Positions 22,908-35,108 of a stretch of 64,000 nucleotides of DNA are shown in pieces (position 1 is the first letter of the stretch; each line of letters opens with the position of its first letter). The translations under genes were made by a program, and so were the position numbers. The notes beneath the pieces are model-generated. The model did not search any database. It worked only from the letters and a program-made list of their open reading frames with translations, and was not told where the DNA came from. The stretch is from Vitrella brassicaformis (taxonomy: Eukaryota; Sar; Vitrellaceae): assembly GCA_001179505.1 (NCBI GenBank), contig CDMY01000455.1, positions 8,710 through 72,709 on the forward strand, read 5' to 3'.

Positions 22908-23987
22908 TCAGTCGATGGAGCCCAGGTGCGCCCTCTCGTACTGCCTCATCCGCGACTGCAGGGTGTTGATGCGCATGGAGAGGTACTCGTTCTCCTCCTT
23001 GAGTCTGCTGTTCTCGCGCAGCATGTCCCTGGCGGCCTGCATGTGCTGCTGGAAGAGCATCGTCTGCCCGATCACCAGCAGGTTCGTCTGCTGCAATGTC
23101 TTGAGGATCCGCTCAGACGTCTCCACATCCAAACACTGCGGGTAAGACGGCAAACCACCACCACCACCACTACCGCCGTTGCTAACCCCCACCCCCACCC
23201 CCGCCCCTCCCTCTCCCTCTGCAGCCATCATGCCCCCCTGCAGCTGCACAATCGTCTGCAGCAGCTGCGCCGCGCTCGCCGCACCCAAGAGATGCTGATG
23301 CCCATCGGCTAAGGGGATGGACACCTCCTCATCTCCACCGCCATGGTGTGTGTGCGCGGGCGGCATGGGAATGGATGGCGTGACCATGGAGTTGGGCATG
23401 GACGTGGGCGGCGTCAGCTGGTGGTCGGTCGGGGCGAAGAGCTGGCCGGCAAAACGCCTCGGCGGACCGTCGGAAGTCACGCCTGGGTCAGCAGTGGGTG
23501 TGTGGGGGGCTGTGGGGTGCGATGACGGCTGAGTCGATGGCACCGACATGGATGCGGATCTGAGGTTGGCAGAGGGGGAGGGGGACGGGGAGGTGGGGAA
23601 TGGGAGGCCCATCGAGCTACAGGCGAAATGCAGGGGCGCCACGCCAGATGGCTCTGCACGGTCTTGCGACCCGGGGGTGTAGCTGGCGGGCTTCTTGGTC
23701 ACGCTGCGGGGCGTGATCTCATCGGGCTGCTCCGGCGGCCCATAGCCGTAGGAAGTGGACATCTCCCCCGGGCATCCATAAGGCGGTGGAAGGCCCCACA
23801 GCGACGAGGCTCCCGCCACGACGCCCATCATGGCCTCCCTGCCGTCGTTGATGCTGCCCATGCTGCTGGTGAACGGGACGGGAAGGGACTGAGGGCTGTC
23901 GGCAGTGAAGTAGGACGATGCTCGAGAGGGGAGGGGGACCGTTGATGGGTCGGGAGAGGCCGGCAGCAGGTCCTTGCCATGGATCAT
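22908..23987 (-). CDS. Single-exon protein with C-terminal coiled coil, unknown function
   Basis: An open frame with no intron runs from ATG 23987 to a stop at 22908, about 359 aa. The first 240 residues are low complexity, rich in Pro, Ser and Thr. A Gly-rich stretch follows, and then about 65 residues form a clear heptad pattern (LKTLQQTNLLVIGQTML, then ENSRLKEENEYLSMRINTLQ). The charged E/K/R positions and regular leucines suggest a dimerising coiled coil. A basic region just before the heptads, as in a bZIP factor, is not evident, so I do not call it a transcription factor. The frame extends upstream to 24152, but the part above 23987 reads like noise. It is divergent from the secreted-protein gene at 24353. 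Confidence 0.6.
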   Translation of the reverse strand: MIHGKDLLPASPDPSTVPLPSRASSYFTADSPQSLPVPFTSSMGSINDGREAMMGVVAGASSLWGLPPPYGCPGEMSTSYGYGPPEQPDEITPRSVTKKPASYTPGSQDRAEPSGVAPLHFACSSMGLPFPTSPSPSPSANLRSASMSVPSTQPSSHPTAPHTPTADPGVTSDGPPRRFAGQLFAPTDHQLTPPTSMPNSMVTPSIPMPPAHTHHGGGDEEVSIPLADGHQHLLGAASAAQLLQTIVQLQGGMMAAEGEGGAGVGVGVSNGGSGGGGGLPSYPQCLDVETSERILKTLQQTNLLVIGQTMLFQQHMQAARDMLRENSRLKEENEYLSMRINTLQSRMRQYERAHLGSID

Positions 23988-24352
23988 ACTATACCGCCAC
24001 ACACAACCACTCCGCTCTGTAGTGTATAATGCACAGAAAACATGGGAGAAAGTGGCAGATCGGCACCACGTGTGGGTGGATCTTCCACCTGTGTCCATGA
24101 GATCGCCCACCTCAGCCGCCTGCCGGTCCTGCGGCCTCCTCCAGACCTCCACCTCTCGCCCCCCGGACGAGCACCGACCACAAGAAGGCTACCAGTTGGT
24201 CAGGGAATTGGGGAAAAGCGGTAGCAAAACACCCGCCGGATGTAAACGGGGGCTTTGTGGGGGCGTCTTTCCGCATCGCGTCTCACAGCATCATCCTTTG
24301 GCATCCCGCATTCTCAGCCGCATCCCTCTTCTGAGCATATCCGTGAATATCA

Positions 24353-25271
24353 ATGGTGTCCTCTGCCTCGCTACTGCTGACAGTACTCACCATCGGCTTG
24401 GTCCTGTTTGACTACCCGTCGCTCTTCGTGACTGCCCACGGTGCCCGGATCCGGCACCGTGTCAGCTCCAAGAGCGCCCACCGCCATGCACACGCCAGAC
24501 TTGCAATGAAACAGACGACCAGGGGCCCCCCATGCTCCATCGAATTCGAGGCTGAGGTACGGACGGCATTCGGTCGGCCTGTCGCACTGCAAATGTGTGC
24601 TCATGTGTGAGGCAGATACAGAACGTCACTGCGCCGAAGGACCCGAAACAGAACGAGATGAAGATCAACTGGTACCCGTCGAAGTGGTACGCGTCGGAGT
24701 TCAGCACTGTCGCCGGTACGCTCTGGCTGAGACGAAACTTGCAGTGTGTGTCAGCGGTCTATTGTGGGGCCGGCTGGCTGAGTGCAGACCCTAGCCATTG
24801 GGTGTTCGAGGCATGCGACTCCAGCAAGGGTGAGGTCTGCATCATGCGAAAGTTGGTGATCTTGCCAAAGCTTGCCGAAGCGTTCAAAATCGAAGCCACG
24901 GGACAGGGCCAGTGCCTGCCGTTCGCTACTTACGGGAAATACTGTGTGGATCAAAAGAAACAGCCCCTGGACAACGCCTTCTACTGCCTCCGAGGGGGGT
25001 TCGACATGGTCAGTCATGCCGGCGGGGATGAGTAAGAAACAATTAAGGGGCCGGGTGGCTGCTTTTCTTGCATGTTGGGTTGCAGCCCGTCAAGCTTCAC
25101 AACAAGGTCAAGAAGGACCAAAGCCTCGCGAGCATCTTAAAGTCGGCCAAGGTGGGGCCCCTGTTCACGAGCTTCATTCTTCCCGACACCGACGATTGGG
25201 GCAAGGACAAGGGCAAGACCGTCCTCAACTACTTCAAAGCAGAGCCTCGCACAGACAAGACCAAGAAATGA
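24353..25271 (+). CDS. Small secreted Cys-containing protein, unknown
   Basis: The N-terminus from 24353 is a good signal peptide (SLLLTVLTIGLVLFDYPSLF followed by VTAHGA). The mature part is built over about four exons: one with a CSIEFEAE block, one with PKDPKQNEMKINWYPSKWY, a cysteine-containing middle (WVFEACDSSKGEVCIMRKL, then GQCLPFATYGKYCVDQKKQ), and a last exon rich in Lys and Asp ending at 25271. At least six cysteines sit in the middle exon, suggesting disulfides and an extracellular or wall/vacuolar location. I do not recognise a family. Exon borders fit GT/AG with short introns but were not all phase-checked. Confidence 0.6.
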
Positions 25272-25317
25272 AGAAACATGCCACCAGAGGCCGGTGGACA
25301 GGCAGCAGGCAGGCAAG

Positions 25318-25349
<32 letters not shown>

Positions 25350-25707
25350 CCCGAGATTTGCCCGTGTGGACGCATGGCATGGATGGAGTAATACGCGGTT
25401 GACAGCGACTGACCTGTCTCTGGTCACACATGGCCCGCCCGAAAAAGTCAATTCATCAGTCAAGACAGCCTGACAAATGGGTATCTATAGTGTTGCTCTA
25501 TCGCTACTATGTCGTCCGTCCATTCCACACAAGTGGGTATGTACAACGTTGACAAGCACCCTGGATGGCTGCATACATGGCGTCGAAAAAACACTGGCAT
25601 ACGGCCTGCCTGCCTCTACACGGCGAGACAGATGGATAGATGGATGGATGGCTATCGTACACCGACTCACACACAGCACAAGATGGACTTGCCTGCCTTC
25701 CGGTGTC
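25272..25707. other. Convergent intergenic region with (GA)n
   Basis: Contains a pure (AG)n run at about 25318-25345 and TGGA repeats near 25632-25650. It separates the 3' ends of the secreted-protein gene and the Atm1-like gene. Confidence 0.5.
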
Positions 25708-28700
25708 TCATGTGACGGTGGGTATGTTTCTCGTGCGGTAGTCCTCCCCCTGGAAGATGGGCGCCCGCTGCTCCTCCTCCCTCTCCCTCTCGTCCTCACC
25801 ACGCAAGAACTCCTCATCGCCAGCAGCCTCTTTCCGCACATGCCCATGAGTCGTCGCCTGGACCTGCACATACACACCAGAGGGATGGGCGGATGCATTT
25901 GTCGCTGGCCGACCGACCGATCAGAGCTGATATGTACCTGTCGGGCCCACTGGCTGGCGTATTTGCCGTTGGGTATCCTCAGTAGCTCGGCGTGCGACCC
26001 CTGCTCCGCAATGATGCCGTTGTCGATGTAGACGATCTGGTCGGCGTCCACTATCGTCGACAGCCGGTGGGCGATCGCCACACTCGTGCGGGATTGACCC
26101 ATCGTCTGTACCACCAGACCAGAGAGGCAGGCGGCATTTGTGGTCCGCCGACGGAGCGTTGCGTGGCTCTCTTTGTCTCACCTTGAATGCGTCGAGGATC
26201 TTCTTCTCGGTCTCGAGATCCAGCGACGATGTGGCCTCGTCAAACACGACGATCAGCGGATTCCTGACACACACACACACTCACACACATGCGTTGACAC
26301 CCACCCCTGCCTGCCTCTGTGTGTCTCGACTAATCACTCACCTGAGAATGCACCTGGCGATGCCGACCCTCTGCTTTTCGCCGCCCGACAGCTTCAGTCC
26401 CCTCTCGCCCACCACCGTGTCGTAACCCTGACACACAGCCGATTGACGAATAAACACTATAGGCACCAGGAAACAAACGCAGCCAGCCCCAAATGTATGA
26501 GTGACAGCAGCTGACCTACCTTTGGGAAGTTGGAGATTGTGTCGTGCAGGTGTGCTGCCTTGGCGGCAGCTACCACCTCCTCGTCGGTCGCCTGCAATCA
26601 ACGCAACGCATTGGCACAAGCATTGCACGAGGGGGTCTGTTTCTCTATAGTGTGCAGTTGAGTTCCTTACAGTCGGTCTTCCGTATCTGAGGTTGAACAT
26701 GATGGTGTCGTTGAACAGCACAACGTCCTGCGGCACAACACCTATGTGCTTACTACACACGCACACACACACACACACACACACCGCACGACGGTCGGCA
26801 CACATTCATCCAGCCATGCATTTGCTTCCTCACCGAAATGAGCTGGTCTTGAGTGTTCTGATGTCCTGCCCATCGAGGGTGATGCGGCCGCCGGTGGTGT
26901 CCATGACGCGGAACAGCAGCTTGATCAGCGTCGACTTGCCGGAACCCGACGAGCCCACGATGGCCAGCTTGTGGCCCGCCGGCACGGTGAACGATATGTC
27001 TGCACACACACACACACACACACACGTGTCCACACACAGAGAGATATGCACCTGTGTGGGGGCGTGTGTGAGTGTTGTGCGCTGTGCTACCGGAGAATAC
27101 GGGCACAGTCAAGTTCTTGCCGGGCTTGTAGTCGAAAGACACGTTCTCAAAGGCGATCACACCCGACCTGTAGGCAGACAGACAGACAGACGCACTAACG
27201 AATATTTAACGCTTAGCGATTCCTTCCTGACCCCGGCACGTAGTCTTTCGCATTTGGAATGTCCGCAGCTTTCGGCTTCCGCCTGAGAAGCTCGTGAAGC
27301 TGAAAGAGATAGAGAGGCAGACACATGAGTATGCCGTCGTGTGATGTGATGTGTGTGTTGAGTGCCCGTCGCACCTTCCACATGTCGATGAGGTTGAGCC
27401 TCGTCTCGCGGTAGACCGTCCCGATGAAATTAAGAGGAATCGCCAGCTGGAACAACAGCGAATTCACCAGCACCAGGTGACCTGACAAGGTAGAGAAAGG
27501 GAGAGAGGGAGCCACCTGCCGTTCGTGTGTGCCAGGGGAGAGGGTGCGAGGACCGACTCACCGACGGGGCAGGCTCCAGCGACCACCTGTGAAGCGGTGA
27601 GGCACATGCAGGCCAGCAGGCCCGCGCTGAAGATGAGCTGCTGACCGAAGTTCAGGAAAGCCAGCGACTCCAACACCTGACGATACGCACACACGGAGGG
27701 TGTGGTTTTATACAGCGTGCCCATGACACGACGGATGGGATGGGCGGGCAGATGGGATGGGTACCTTGACGTTTTCGTCTTCGTATTTCTTTTGTGTCTT
27801 GTTGTATCTCTCCAACTCGAACTGCTCGTTGGTGAACAGCCGAACCGCCTCGGCGTTGATGAGCGAATCCATCAACAGACCATTGCCCTCTTGCTCGGCC
27901 TACACAACACACACACACACACACACACAGAGAGAGAGAGCGAGAGAGAGAGAGAGAGAGAGGGTGAGTGAGGGTGCTTGGGTGGGTGGGCGGCGCGTCA
28001 CCTGGTTCATTTTCTTTCTGATCTCTGTCCTCCACCCCGTAACTATGGTCGTGAACCCAATGTAGGACGCCATCGTGCCCACCGTAATCGCTGCAGGCAC
28101 CAGGCAGCAATGTGTGTGTATGTGTCTGTGTGTGTATGTGTGGGCACCGCATACATACATACCAGCTGTCAGGGGTCCCACGCTGGTGGTGAGGACGTAC
28201 AGTACGAGGGAGAACTCAAAGATGGTGGGCACCACCTGGAACAGCATCATGTTCAGGATGGACGTCGTCGACCGCACTCCCCTGACACAACACACCAACA
28301 CGGATCACCACGGACGATCAACCACGGTGTCGTCGATATGGCTTTCTGGCCTGCCCATCTTCCACCAGAGCAGACCTCGATATGATGGTGCTCAGCTCGC
28401 CCGATTTGGCCGTCAACAGATAGTCCAAATCTGAACACGTACGTATACAGGCAAGCAATGACCATTTGCAGTGCCCTCTGTCTGCTTCTGCTGACCGAGC
28501 GAATGCAGATGGCGGAAAGCGTCGCAGGCGATATGCCGACACGCCACTTGAGAGACCTGCACAGACACAGGAATCGTGCACGTGAGCCGTCGTCTGAGGT
28601 GTTCCTCCCTCCATCTCTCCCTCCCTCCCTCCCTCCCTCCCTCTCTCTCCCACTGACCCTTGCAAATATGGCGCTCCTGAGCTCTGAGAATCCCGATGCT

Positions 28701-29413
28701 CCGATGCGCGCCAAGGCATATGACACCAAGAAAACTACGGACACCATACCATTGAGCCACAGGACAGTAAGCCACCAGCACCCACGAATCGACCTGCACT
28801 GCACTGCACCCACCGATGGGAATCATCTCGATCGACGGCGTTGACGCCACATGGTCCACCAGCTTGCCCAGCAGCAGGGGCGCCTGGATGGTCGCCAGCT
28901 TGCCCAGTATCAAGCAACCCACCGACGCAACCACTCGCACGCGATGTGACCTGCAATTGCAGCAGCAGCAGAAGCAGCAGCCAGCATGGCTCAGAAACGG
29001 CACATGTCATTCGTCCATCTCACTCACGTGTCACTCGGCCATAGGAAGGTCGCCAGTGACTTAAGGATGTCGAGGTTGCCCTGCCACGTCGTCCGCTTGT
29101 CCACCGCACCGCTGGCCTTGCTGTCCCCGCCACCAGCCCTCTCCCATCTGCCAGACAGCTCTATCCGCCTCTCCTCGAGGAGGGGCCGATACCTTGATAG
29201 ACACCGATGCTGACCTGCTGGGGTCCATAAAGCAGGCCTGACGCGCCAGCACTCCGCAGCAATAGTCCTGTGCGTAAGGAGGAGGGAGGGAAGGGGCGCT
29301 GCAGAGGGAGAGATGCAGGCAGCGGCTGACGTTGGGACGTCTGACGGCCAGCGGAGAGGTCTGAGGCGACGAGATGCGGGCAGTAGACTGCGGGCCAGCC
29401 TCTGCGAGGCCAT
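25708..29413 (-). CDS. ATM1: Atm1/ABCB7-type mitochondrial half ABC transporter
   Basis: Atm1/ABCB7 in the inner mitochondrial membrane exports a glutathione/sulfur compound needed for cytosolic Fe-S cluster assembly. The N-terminus from 29413 ([20 protein letters not shown]) is Arg-rich and lacks acidic residues, a typical mitochondrial presequence. The membrane domain is spread over many short exons: [78 protein letters not shown] and [19 protein letters not shown], all in the family order. The nucleotide-binding domain has Walker A (GSSGSGKST), Q-loop ([14 protein letters not shown]), signature ([18 protein letters not shown]), Walker B ([12 protein letters not shown]) and the H-loop ([15 protein letters not shown]). 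A charged tail ends at the TGA at 25708-25710. Family assignment is firm; exact export substrate is from family knowledge. Confidence 0.92.
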
Positions 29414-29630
29414 CAGTGCAGCGAAATCACTCAGATCAGCGCTGCCACTTCCGAAGTTGATCGAAACGCTTCAAACGTTGTTGCTGATGGATCAAACGAT
29501 GCAAGCTGGTGTCAAATGATGCCTGACCACTTCAAAACAGCCGAAATCTGGGAAAAGAGCAGCATCCGATCGGCCTGCGAGCTTATCGGTGAGAGAGTTT
29601 TGTGCGGCGTGGAAGTCCTCCTCATCCAGT

Positions 29631-31086
29631 ATGTTTGGGTGGCTCGGCGGGAAGTCTGGCTCGTCAGCGGCCGGTGCTGGGCCTCGGGTGGAGAATGGCG
29701 TGAGGCGGCTGCCTCTCGAGCTGCAAAACACCGTCGGCGGCTTCATGTCGGCAGCAGACTGCGCATCGTACCGCCCGACGTGCAGCCATGGCCGCGGCCT
29801 TATCAGCGAGAGCTTCCTGCAGCGCCGCATTCAACGATTCCTCAACGACAAGGGGCTGACGAGCATCTTCCGCTTGCAGGAGGATGGAGATCCGCAGCAG
29901 GAGGGGGGCCTTGTCATTCACTACATTGCCTATCTGCTGGGGCTCATGTATATCCTCGAGGCCCTGGGCGACTGGTCCGAGTGGGTCTGGCGCATCCGGT
30001 CAGTCTTAACAGGACAGACGTGTGTGCAGGTCTGGGGCATGCCCGCGCGTGTGTGTGTTCAGCCTGGCGCACCACTGTGGCGTGTTGACGGATTCGCTGC
30101 CCCTCATGCTGCGGCCCGCAGACGTGCACAAGGTCAAGAGCAAGAAGGAGCTCCATCGACAGCCGCAGAGCATGGGTACGCACATTCCATATATATGCAG
30201 TGGAACTGTCCGCCTGCACTCGACCTGTGTGTTGTGTGTGTGTGCAGGTCAGTATCTTCTCTTCGGGCACCGGCTGGTGTATGAGGGCGCCCGCAACGAC
30301 ATGGCGCTGCATTCTGTCGACAGGGAGGGGTACGGCTGGCTGGGCAGCTGCCACATGAGGGCCTATCGCGCACCAAGCGCCATCCGCAATGGCTGTCCAT
30401 TCCGCAACTCATACGATCGCAAGGATCCCGTCTGTGATAGTGAGCTGCTCGTGGGCACACAGGAGGGGGAAACTGAATGGAAACACATCTGGCCTTTGTG
30501 TGTGCGCGCTGCCTGCGTGCTTGGTGCGTGTGCAGTTCTTGGCTACTCGTTTGCGTCGTTCAGGGACGCCGTCAGCCTCAGGTGAGTCAGACAGACAGAC
30601 CATTGACCGTCTTGTGTGTCGTCTCTCTCTCTGTTAATCTCTCCCCCCTCTCTGCCTGTGTGCGGGCTCAATGCGAGCAGGTTTTCGCCGCACCCCCAGA
30701 CGCCCACTGCGGTGCGTACGGCCTTCATGAAGATGGCCTTCCCGGGCCCCAACGCCGCCCTCTTCCGTCGCCTCGACACACTCGCCACATGGCGGCCTCC
30801 GGTGCTCGGCAGACAGACCGTCGCCACTCAGACGATCTGTCGCCAAACCGAGCTCCTGCGCATCATCTGCCTGCACGCCGACGGGCCAGAGGTCCAGGAC
30901 GGCTTCGCGGCCTACTTGGAGGTCTACCGCTGCATCAACTACAACGCCTACGTGGCCCTCCGCACGACCGAGACGCGGCAGGACGGCTCGCGAGCGGCGA
31001 CGAGGTTCCCCCGGACGGTTGCCGTGGTGCGTCGCGTGATGCGTGCCAACGACATTCAGCTCATCTTCGGCAACAGACTCGACTGA
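29631..31086 (+). CDS. Unrecognised multi-exon protein, possibly F-box-like N-terminus
   Basis: The start at 29631 gives MFGWLGGKSGSSAAG, then RRLPLELQNTVGGFMSAADC, which has the look of an F-box-like helix (LP.EL....GF). The next exons carry DKGLTSIFRLQEDG, IHYIAYLLGLMYILEALGDW, a block ending RPADVHKVKSKKEL, and LLFGHRLVYEGARND. The last exon (about 30681-31086) is the best conserved-looking: FMKMAFPGPNAALFRRLDTL and a long frame to the stop at 31084-31086. Intron ends follow the TG-rich-then-CAG rule. I recognise no family. It is divergent from the Atm1 gene, with 217 bp between starts, and its 3' end abuts the repeat copy at 31150. Confidence 0.5.
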
Positions 31087-31149
31087 TGGATCGATTCGTT
31101 CGGTGGGTGCGCAGAAAGAAGACATACATGCGTTCAATCTGGTAGCGAG

Positions 31150-31612
31150 TGCGTCCCTGTGTGTGTGTGTGTGTGTCTTGCTGAGCAAGGGAGCGGAGGG
31201 AAGGCGGATGGCTTGAGGACACGCACAGCCGTCTAGGTCTAGGTGTGTGTGGGGGTGGGTTGGATAACACATGGGGCCGGGAGTATTTTGTGCATCTGAT
31301 TGGTGTGTTTAAGCGCCGGTTGTGTGTGACGGAAGGGGCAAGGCAGTCAGTCGTTTGATGTTACACGACGGTGCACAAATGTGTTTGAGCGCCGCCTGTG
31401 TGTTGAGGGGGGGGGGGAAGGCAGTCGTTTGCATGTCTGTCTACACGACGGTCCCTTAGCCCATGCATGGTTCTGTCCATGACAGAGACCACGGCTGCAG
31501 ACACCGACAGTCTGTCAAATATGGCTGGCACGCAATCAAACGAGCGAAGAGACATCACGATATAAAATGTAGGCACCGATGCACCGAAGGTGCTGCTACC
31601 TTTTCTCACTCT
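31150..31612 (-). repeat. Dispersed repeat, copy 2 (reverse complement of the window start)
   Basis: Read on the minus strand, 31610-31412 matches 455-640 and 31400-31150 matches 15-250, including the junction at a G/C homopolymer (about 31406-31418). Order here is the exon fragment (32350-32185), then block A, then block B. That order is also seen at the window start if the unit there is part of a tandem array. Confidence 0.75.
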
Positions 31613-31639
31613 AGATCTCCTCCCTCTCTCTCCCCTTCA

Positions 31640-34437
31640 GTGGCCAGTAGCAATGCAGAACATTCAGCGGCATACGTTTGCCGCCCCATGCATATTATCG
31701 AGATCCCCGCCGATCTTCTCTTCCTCTTCTGCCTTGACTGCCGGCGAAGTCGTGCCGGAGATTAGCCATTGGCCTGCACACATCGACCAGCGATCAGCAG
31801 GGGTGTGCATAGCGCCAAAGAGACAGGTGGAATGCAAAACATGTCCGAACAAACATATGAGACTCGTGGGCATGTTCGATCTCATACGTAATCTGGTACA
31901 GCTGCGCCAGGTCGAAGGCAATCAGGAGGGAGGCAATGGCGATGGAGATGATACCTGTACCCAGCCAGTCAGTCAGCCAGCCAGTCACATGACATCCACA
32001 TGCGTGAGTGTGTCAAACACTCATTTACTCGTCCGTACCGAGCACAAGCAATCCCACGGCCCATCCAATGAGGTACTTGCTTTCGTGGAACTTTATGATC
32101 CCTGACAGACAGAGAAAGAAGTGCTCAGATACTCACACAAACAGCAAGGAGGATGCCCTGTAACCTCCGGTGGCCACAAAGAAACAATTAAAAGGCAGAA
32201 AAGGTCGGAATGACTTCCTTTCCTGCGGTCGTGGCCGTCTGATTGTTGGTGGGGTCGCCTCCCACGGCGGCCAGTGGGAGGCGGCCACCGCCCCGCTGCT
32301 GCCGTCGTTTGTCGGCGGTGTCGCCCTTGTTGACGCCGTCGGTCAGGTTCATACCACTGCATACCAGATGACATTCCTGCAACAGCACACACACACATAT
32401 GCACCTGGAATGCTCCCACGTGGCGAGTGTGCTCACTTGAGAGCGATCTTGATGTTGATGGCCGTCAGATCGGGTGGCGAGTACATGTTGGTCGATGAGG
32501 TCTTGGCGCCGATGCGCACAGTAGACCAGCGATCAGCGCAGGGGTGTCTGCGCCCCTTCATCTTACTGCCCGATTTCCAATCCGAGCTGAGATCCCCACA
32601 GGCCATCAGATACGCCGTACAGGGCGCCTGGGTGACACCAAAAAACATCCATCCATGCATCTATCTGCTCAATACCTAACACACGGCAGAAGTACTCAGG
32701 AGTTCGCCGTTCTCCCAAAAACAGCACCGCCTTCTTCGTCTGTGCGACTTCTCTGGGAAGCACGCCGACAGACAGACAGACAGACACAGACACAGACACA
32801 GACACATGGACAGAAAGGCGGCATCTCTTTGTGCTTGTCCGTTCGGACCGAAGCTTCTGAAGATTCTGCTTCTTCTTTGTCTCAACAAGTATTCCAACGC
32901 AGACAAGGACGGCCACATAGACGTAATGCTTGACATAGCGATAGAAGAAGATGTCCGCTCCAGCCTGTCGCACACACACACACCACACACACCACACACA
33001 CCACACACACCACACACACCGCACACACCGCACACACAGAGACCGAGAACATCGGCGGAGTGCTCTTTCTTTGCTGAGCTCCTTCCTTCCCTTACGTCGT
33101 GTGTGCTGCTTGCGCCGCCAAACGTGCGAGCCGAGCCGACAAACAGGATCCCAATGAACATGCACGAAATCGCACCGCGGTCCAAGGACCATGGCCGGTT
33201 CTCGATGGATCCACTGACAAGACAGAAACAGCAATTTCTCTGTTGCTTCGGCCGCCAAATACCCACGCACGCACCTGGTCCACTTTGTCTGGAGTGATGG
33301 TCTTAAGGAGCTGCTGCATGAGTTGGTTGGCCTCCCATATGGCGTTTCTGTAACAATCCACACACACACACAGATGTACTAGGAGTACCTACTCGGCGTG
33401 TGCTTACGTTAGCGCTGTTCTGATGTTGACGGCCGTCATGTCCGGTGGTGAGCAGATGGCGGTCAACAAGAAAGTCTCGGCGCCCGTGTGTAGGCTTGCC
33501 GTGAAGCCCTTGCCCTTCTTGTCCCAACTCAACTCATACGGCGCTGCATGGCGAACACACGCACACACACACTCAAGTGCGTGTGGTGTGCTGTGGATGA
33601 AATCAAAGACATACAGTACCTACCCACCTGCCGTCTTTCATCTGTGTGCGCAGGTTGGCCAGCAGCCTTTCGGCATAGAGGTCAGCAGCAGCGCCCTCTC
33701 CGCACGGTTCTGCGTGGTCCTCTTGAGGCTGCGGCTGCACAGCACACACACAGGATGTGATCGATGTCCAAACATCCATCCATCCATCCATCTAGCCAGC
33801 CATCCATCCATCCGCCTGCCTGTTGCTGATGGCGGCTCCCACTCGCTCGGCCGTGTGGGGGTCGGATGCACACAAAGACAGACAAGTGGCACGGCACATG
33901 GTCAGTCACACAAAACATACAGGCGTGTGCTCTGTTCGTTCGTCCACGCACCCCCATCTCCGTTGCCAGTTTGTTGCGCACTCCGATGGCGTCCATGAGC
34001 GCGCCGACGAGCCCTGCACTTATATGCACACACAGAGCACATCTATGTATGCCTACATGAATGAATGACACGAGGCGTCGCTCTTCTGCACGTGTGCCGT
34101 CTGTCTGACCGGTGATGGTGTGGTGGTGCGGTCTGATGGGTCACACGTAGTGCAGCTGCTTTTGGGGCGTCAGTAGCTGCGGCACGAACGCCGTGAGTTG
34201 CGGATGCCATCGAATGCAGATGTCCTCGGCCTAGAGGAGCGTCACACGCACAGCACACACAGACACACACGCGTGCAGTGCATCATGATGACGGAATCGG
34301 TTGCGTGCGTCGGTCAGCTCACTCACCTGTAGTGCTGCTTTGACGGCCTGAGTCCTCGGCAGGGGCGCCAGCATCGCCGTGGCCGCGGCATGCAGCTGCT
34401 TTCCTGTGAGTACGTCCTCCCCTCCCTGGTCGGCCAT
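31640..34437 (-). pseudogene. Decayed tandem array of an unknown membrane-protein family
   Basis: Exon-like blocks recur along the minus strand. One unit has ICSPPDMTAVNIRTAL (about 33455-33410), NAIWEANQLMQQLLKTITPD, then membrane segments AISCMFIGILFVGSARTF and YVKHYVYVAVLVCVGILVET. A second has MYSPPDLTAINIKIAL (about 32485-32437), then membrane segments KYLIGWAVGLLVLGT and GIISIAIASLLIAFDLAQLY. A third fragment near 31800 repeats the HPCADRWS block that also lies near 32530. Upstream, 34437-34330 encodes MADQGGEDVLTGKQ and a following exon ADDICIRWHP-like sequence (read as AEDICIRWHPQL). No continuous, in-phase gene could be assembled across the units, so I treat the locus as duplicated and partly degraded; one intact gene among them is possible. 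Family unknown. Confidence 0.45.
32971..33039 (+). repeat. Minisatellite of CACACACAC-type 9-mers
   Basis: About seven to eight copies of a roughly 9-nt unit (ACACACCAC and a variant with CCG) in a probable intron of the tandem locus. The long minus ORF through it (CVWCVWC repeats) is a by-product. Confidence 0.85.
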
Positions 34438-35108
34438 CTGCACAATACAAGATACAAGATACCATCTTCAATGGTCCTTGTGCAGGCATTCTGTCCCTCC
34501 CTGCTCATATTCGGACGGCTTGAATTCTTCAACTCGGACAGACGGTCAAATTGAATCCGAGGAGAACCGCTGGCCAATGGGTCCCCCTTGCCCTTCATCA
34601 TCCGCAAGTCCAACAGCGAGTGGGAAAACCACCATTTCAACCCAGACGACCCGGCTCCACAGACGCTGTCCATGCTCGTGCGGCGCTCCTCTGCCGCAGC
34701 AGGCGCGCTGGTGTGTGCTGCACATGGATGACACAAAAGGAGTGAGCATCGGCGGCAGCCGTGAACTCTTCTTGATTACAGCGCTCACAAGCTGAGCCTG
34801 TGTGTCGAGCCGTGGCCGCATTATCCTCGTTGAATGGGCCTGGTGCCTGTCGATCGAGTCCGCCTTCTCTCTCTCGAACAGCATGCCAGCAACGGCGGCA
34901 GCAGGTGCAAAGACGAGCGAGGGGATGGATTCATACGATGCCAAAAAATGTGGAAAAGGAAGAAGGCCGTCTCGTCGCGGCGAGAATTCTGGCCAGTGCG
35001 TAAACACGGCTGGGGTTTCGGAGGACGTGCTAGATGGCCTGTCTCTCCCACCAGCCTTTTCAGGCACTTTTGTACATGTCACATGTCTACGTACTCCCTC
35101 TATCGACC
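34438..35108. other. Region without a supported gene
   Basis: Long ORFs exist on both strands (a minus frame through 35244-34546 and a plus frame at 34802-35158), but neither shows a family motif or matching splice structure. It separates the end of the ICMT gene from the tandem membrane-protein locus. Confidence 0.4.

Noticed and set aside
32563-33369. 268-codon minus ORF rich in CVWCVWC
   Set aside because: It runs through a minisatellite and crosses several exon-intron borders in the wrong frame; the real-looking blocks are in other frames.
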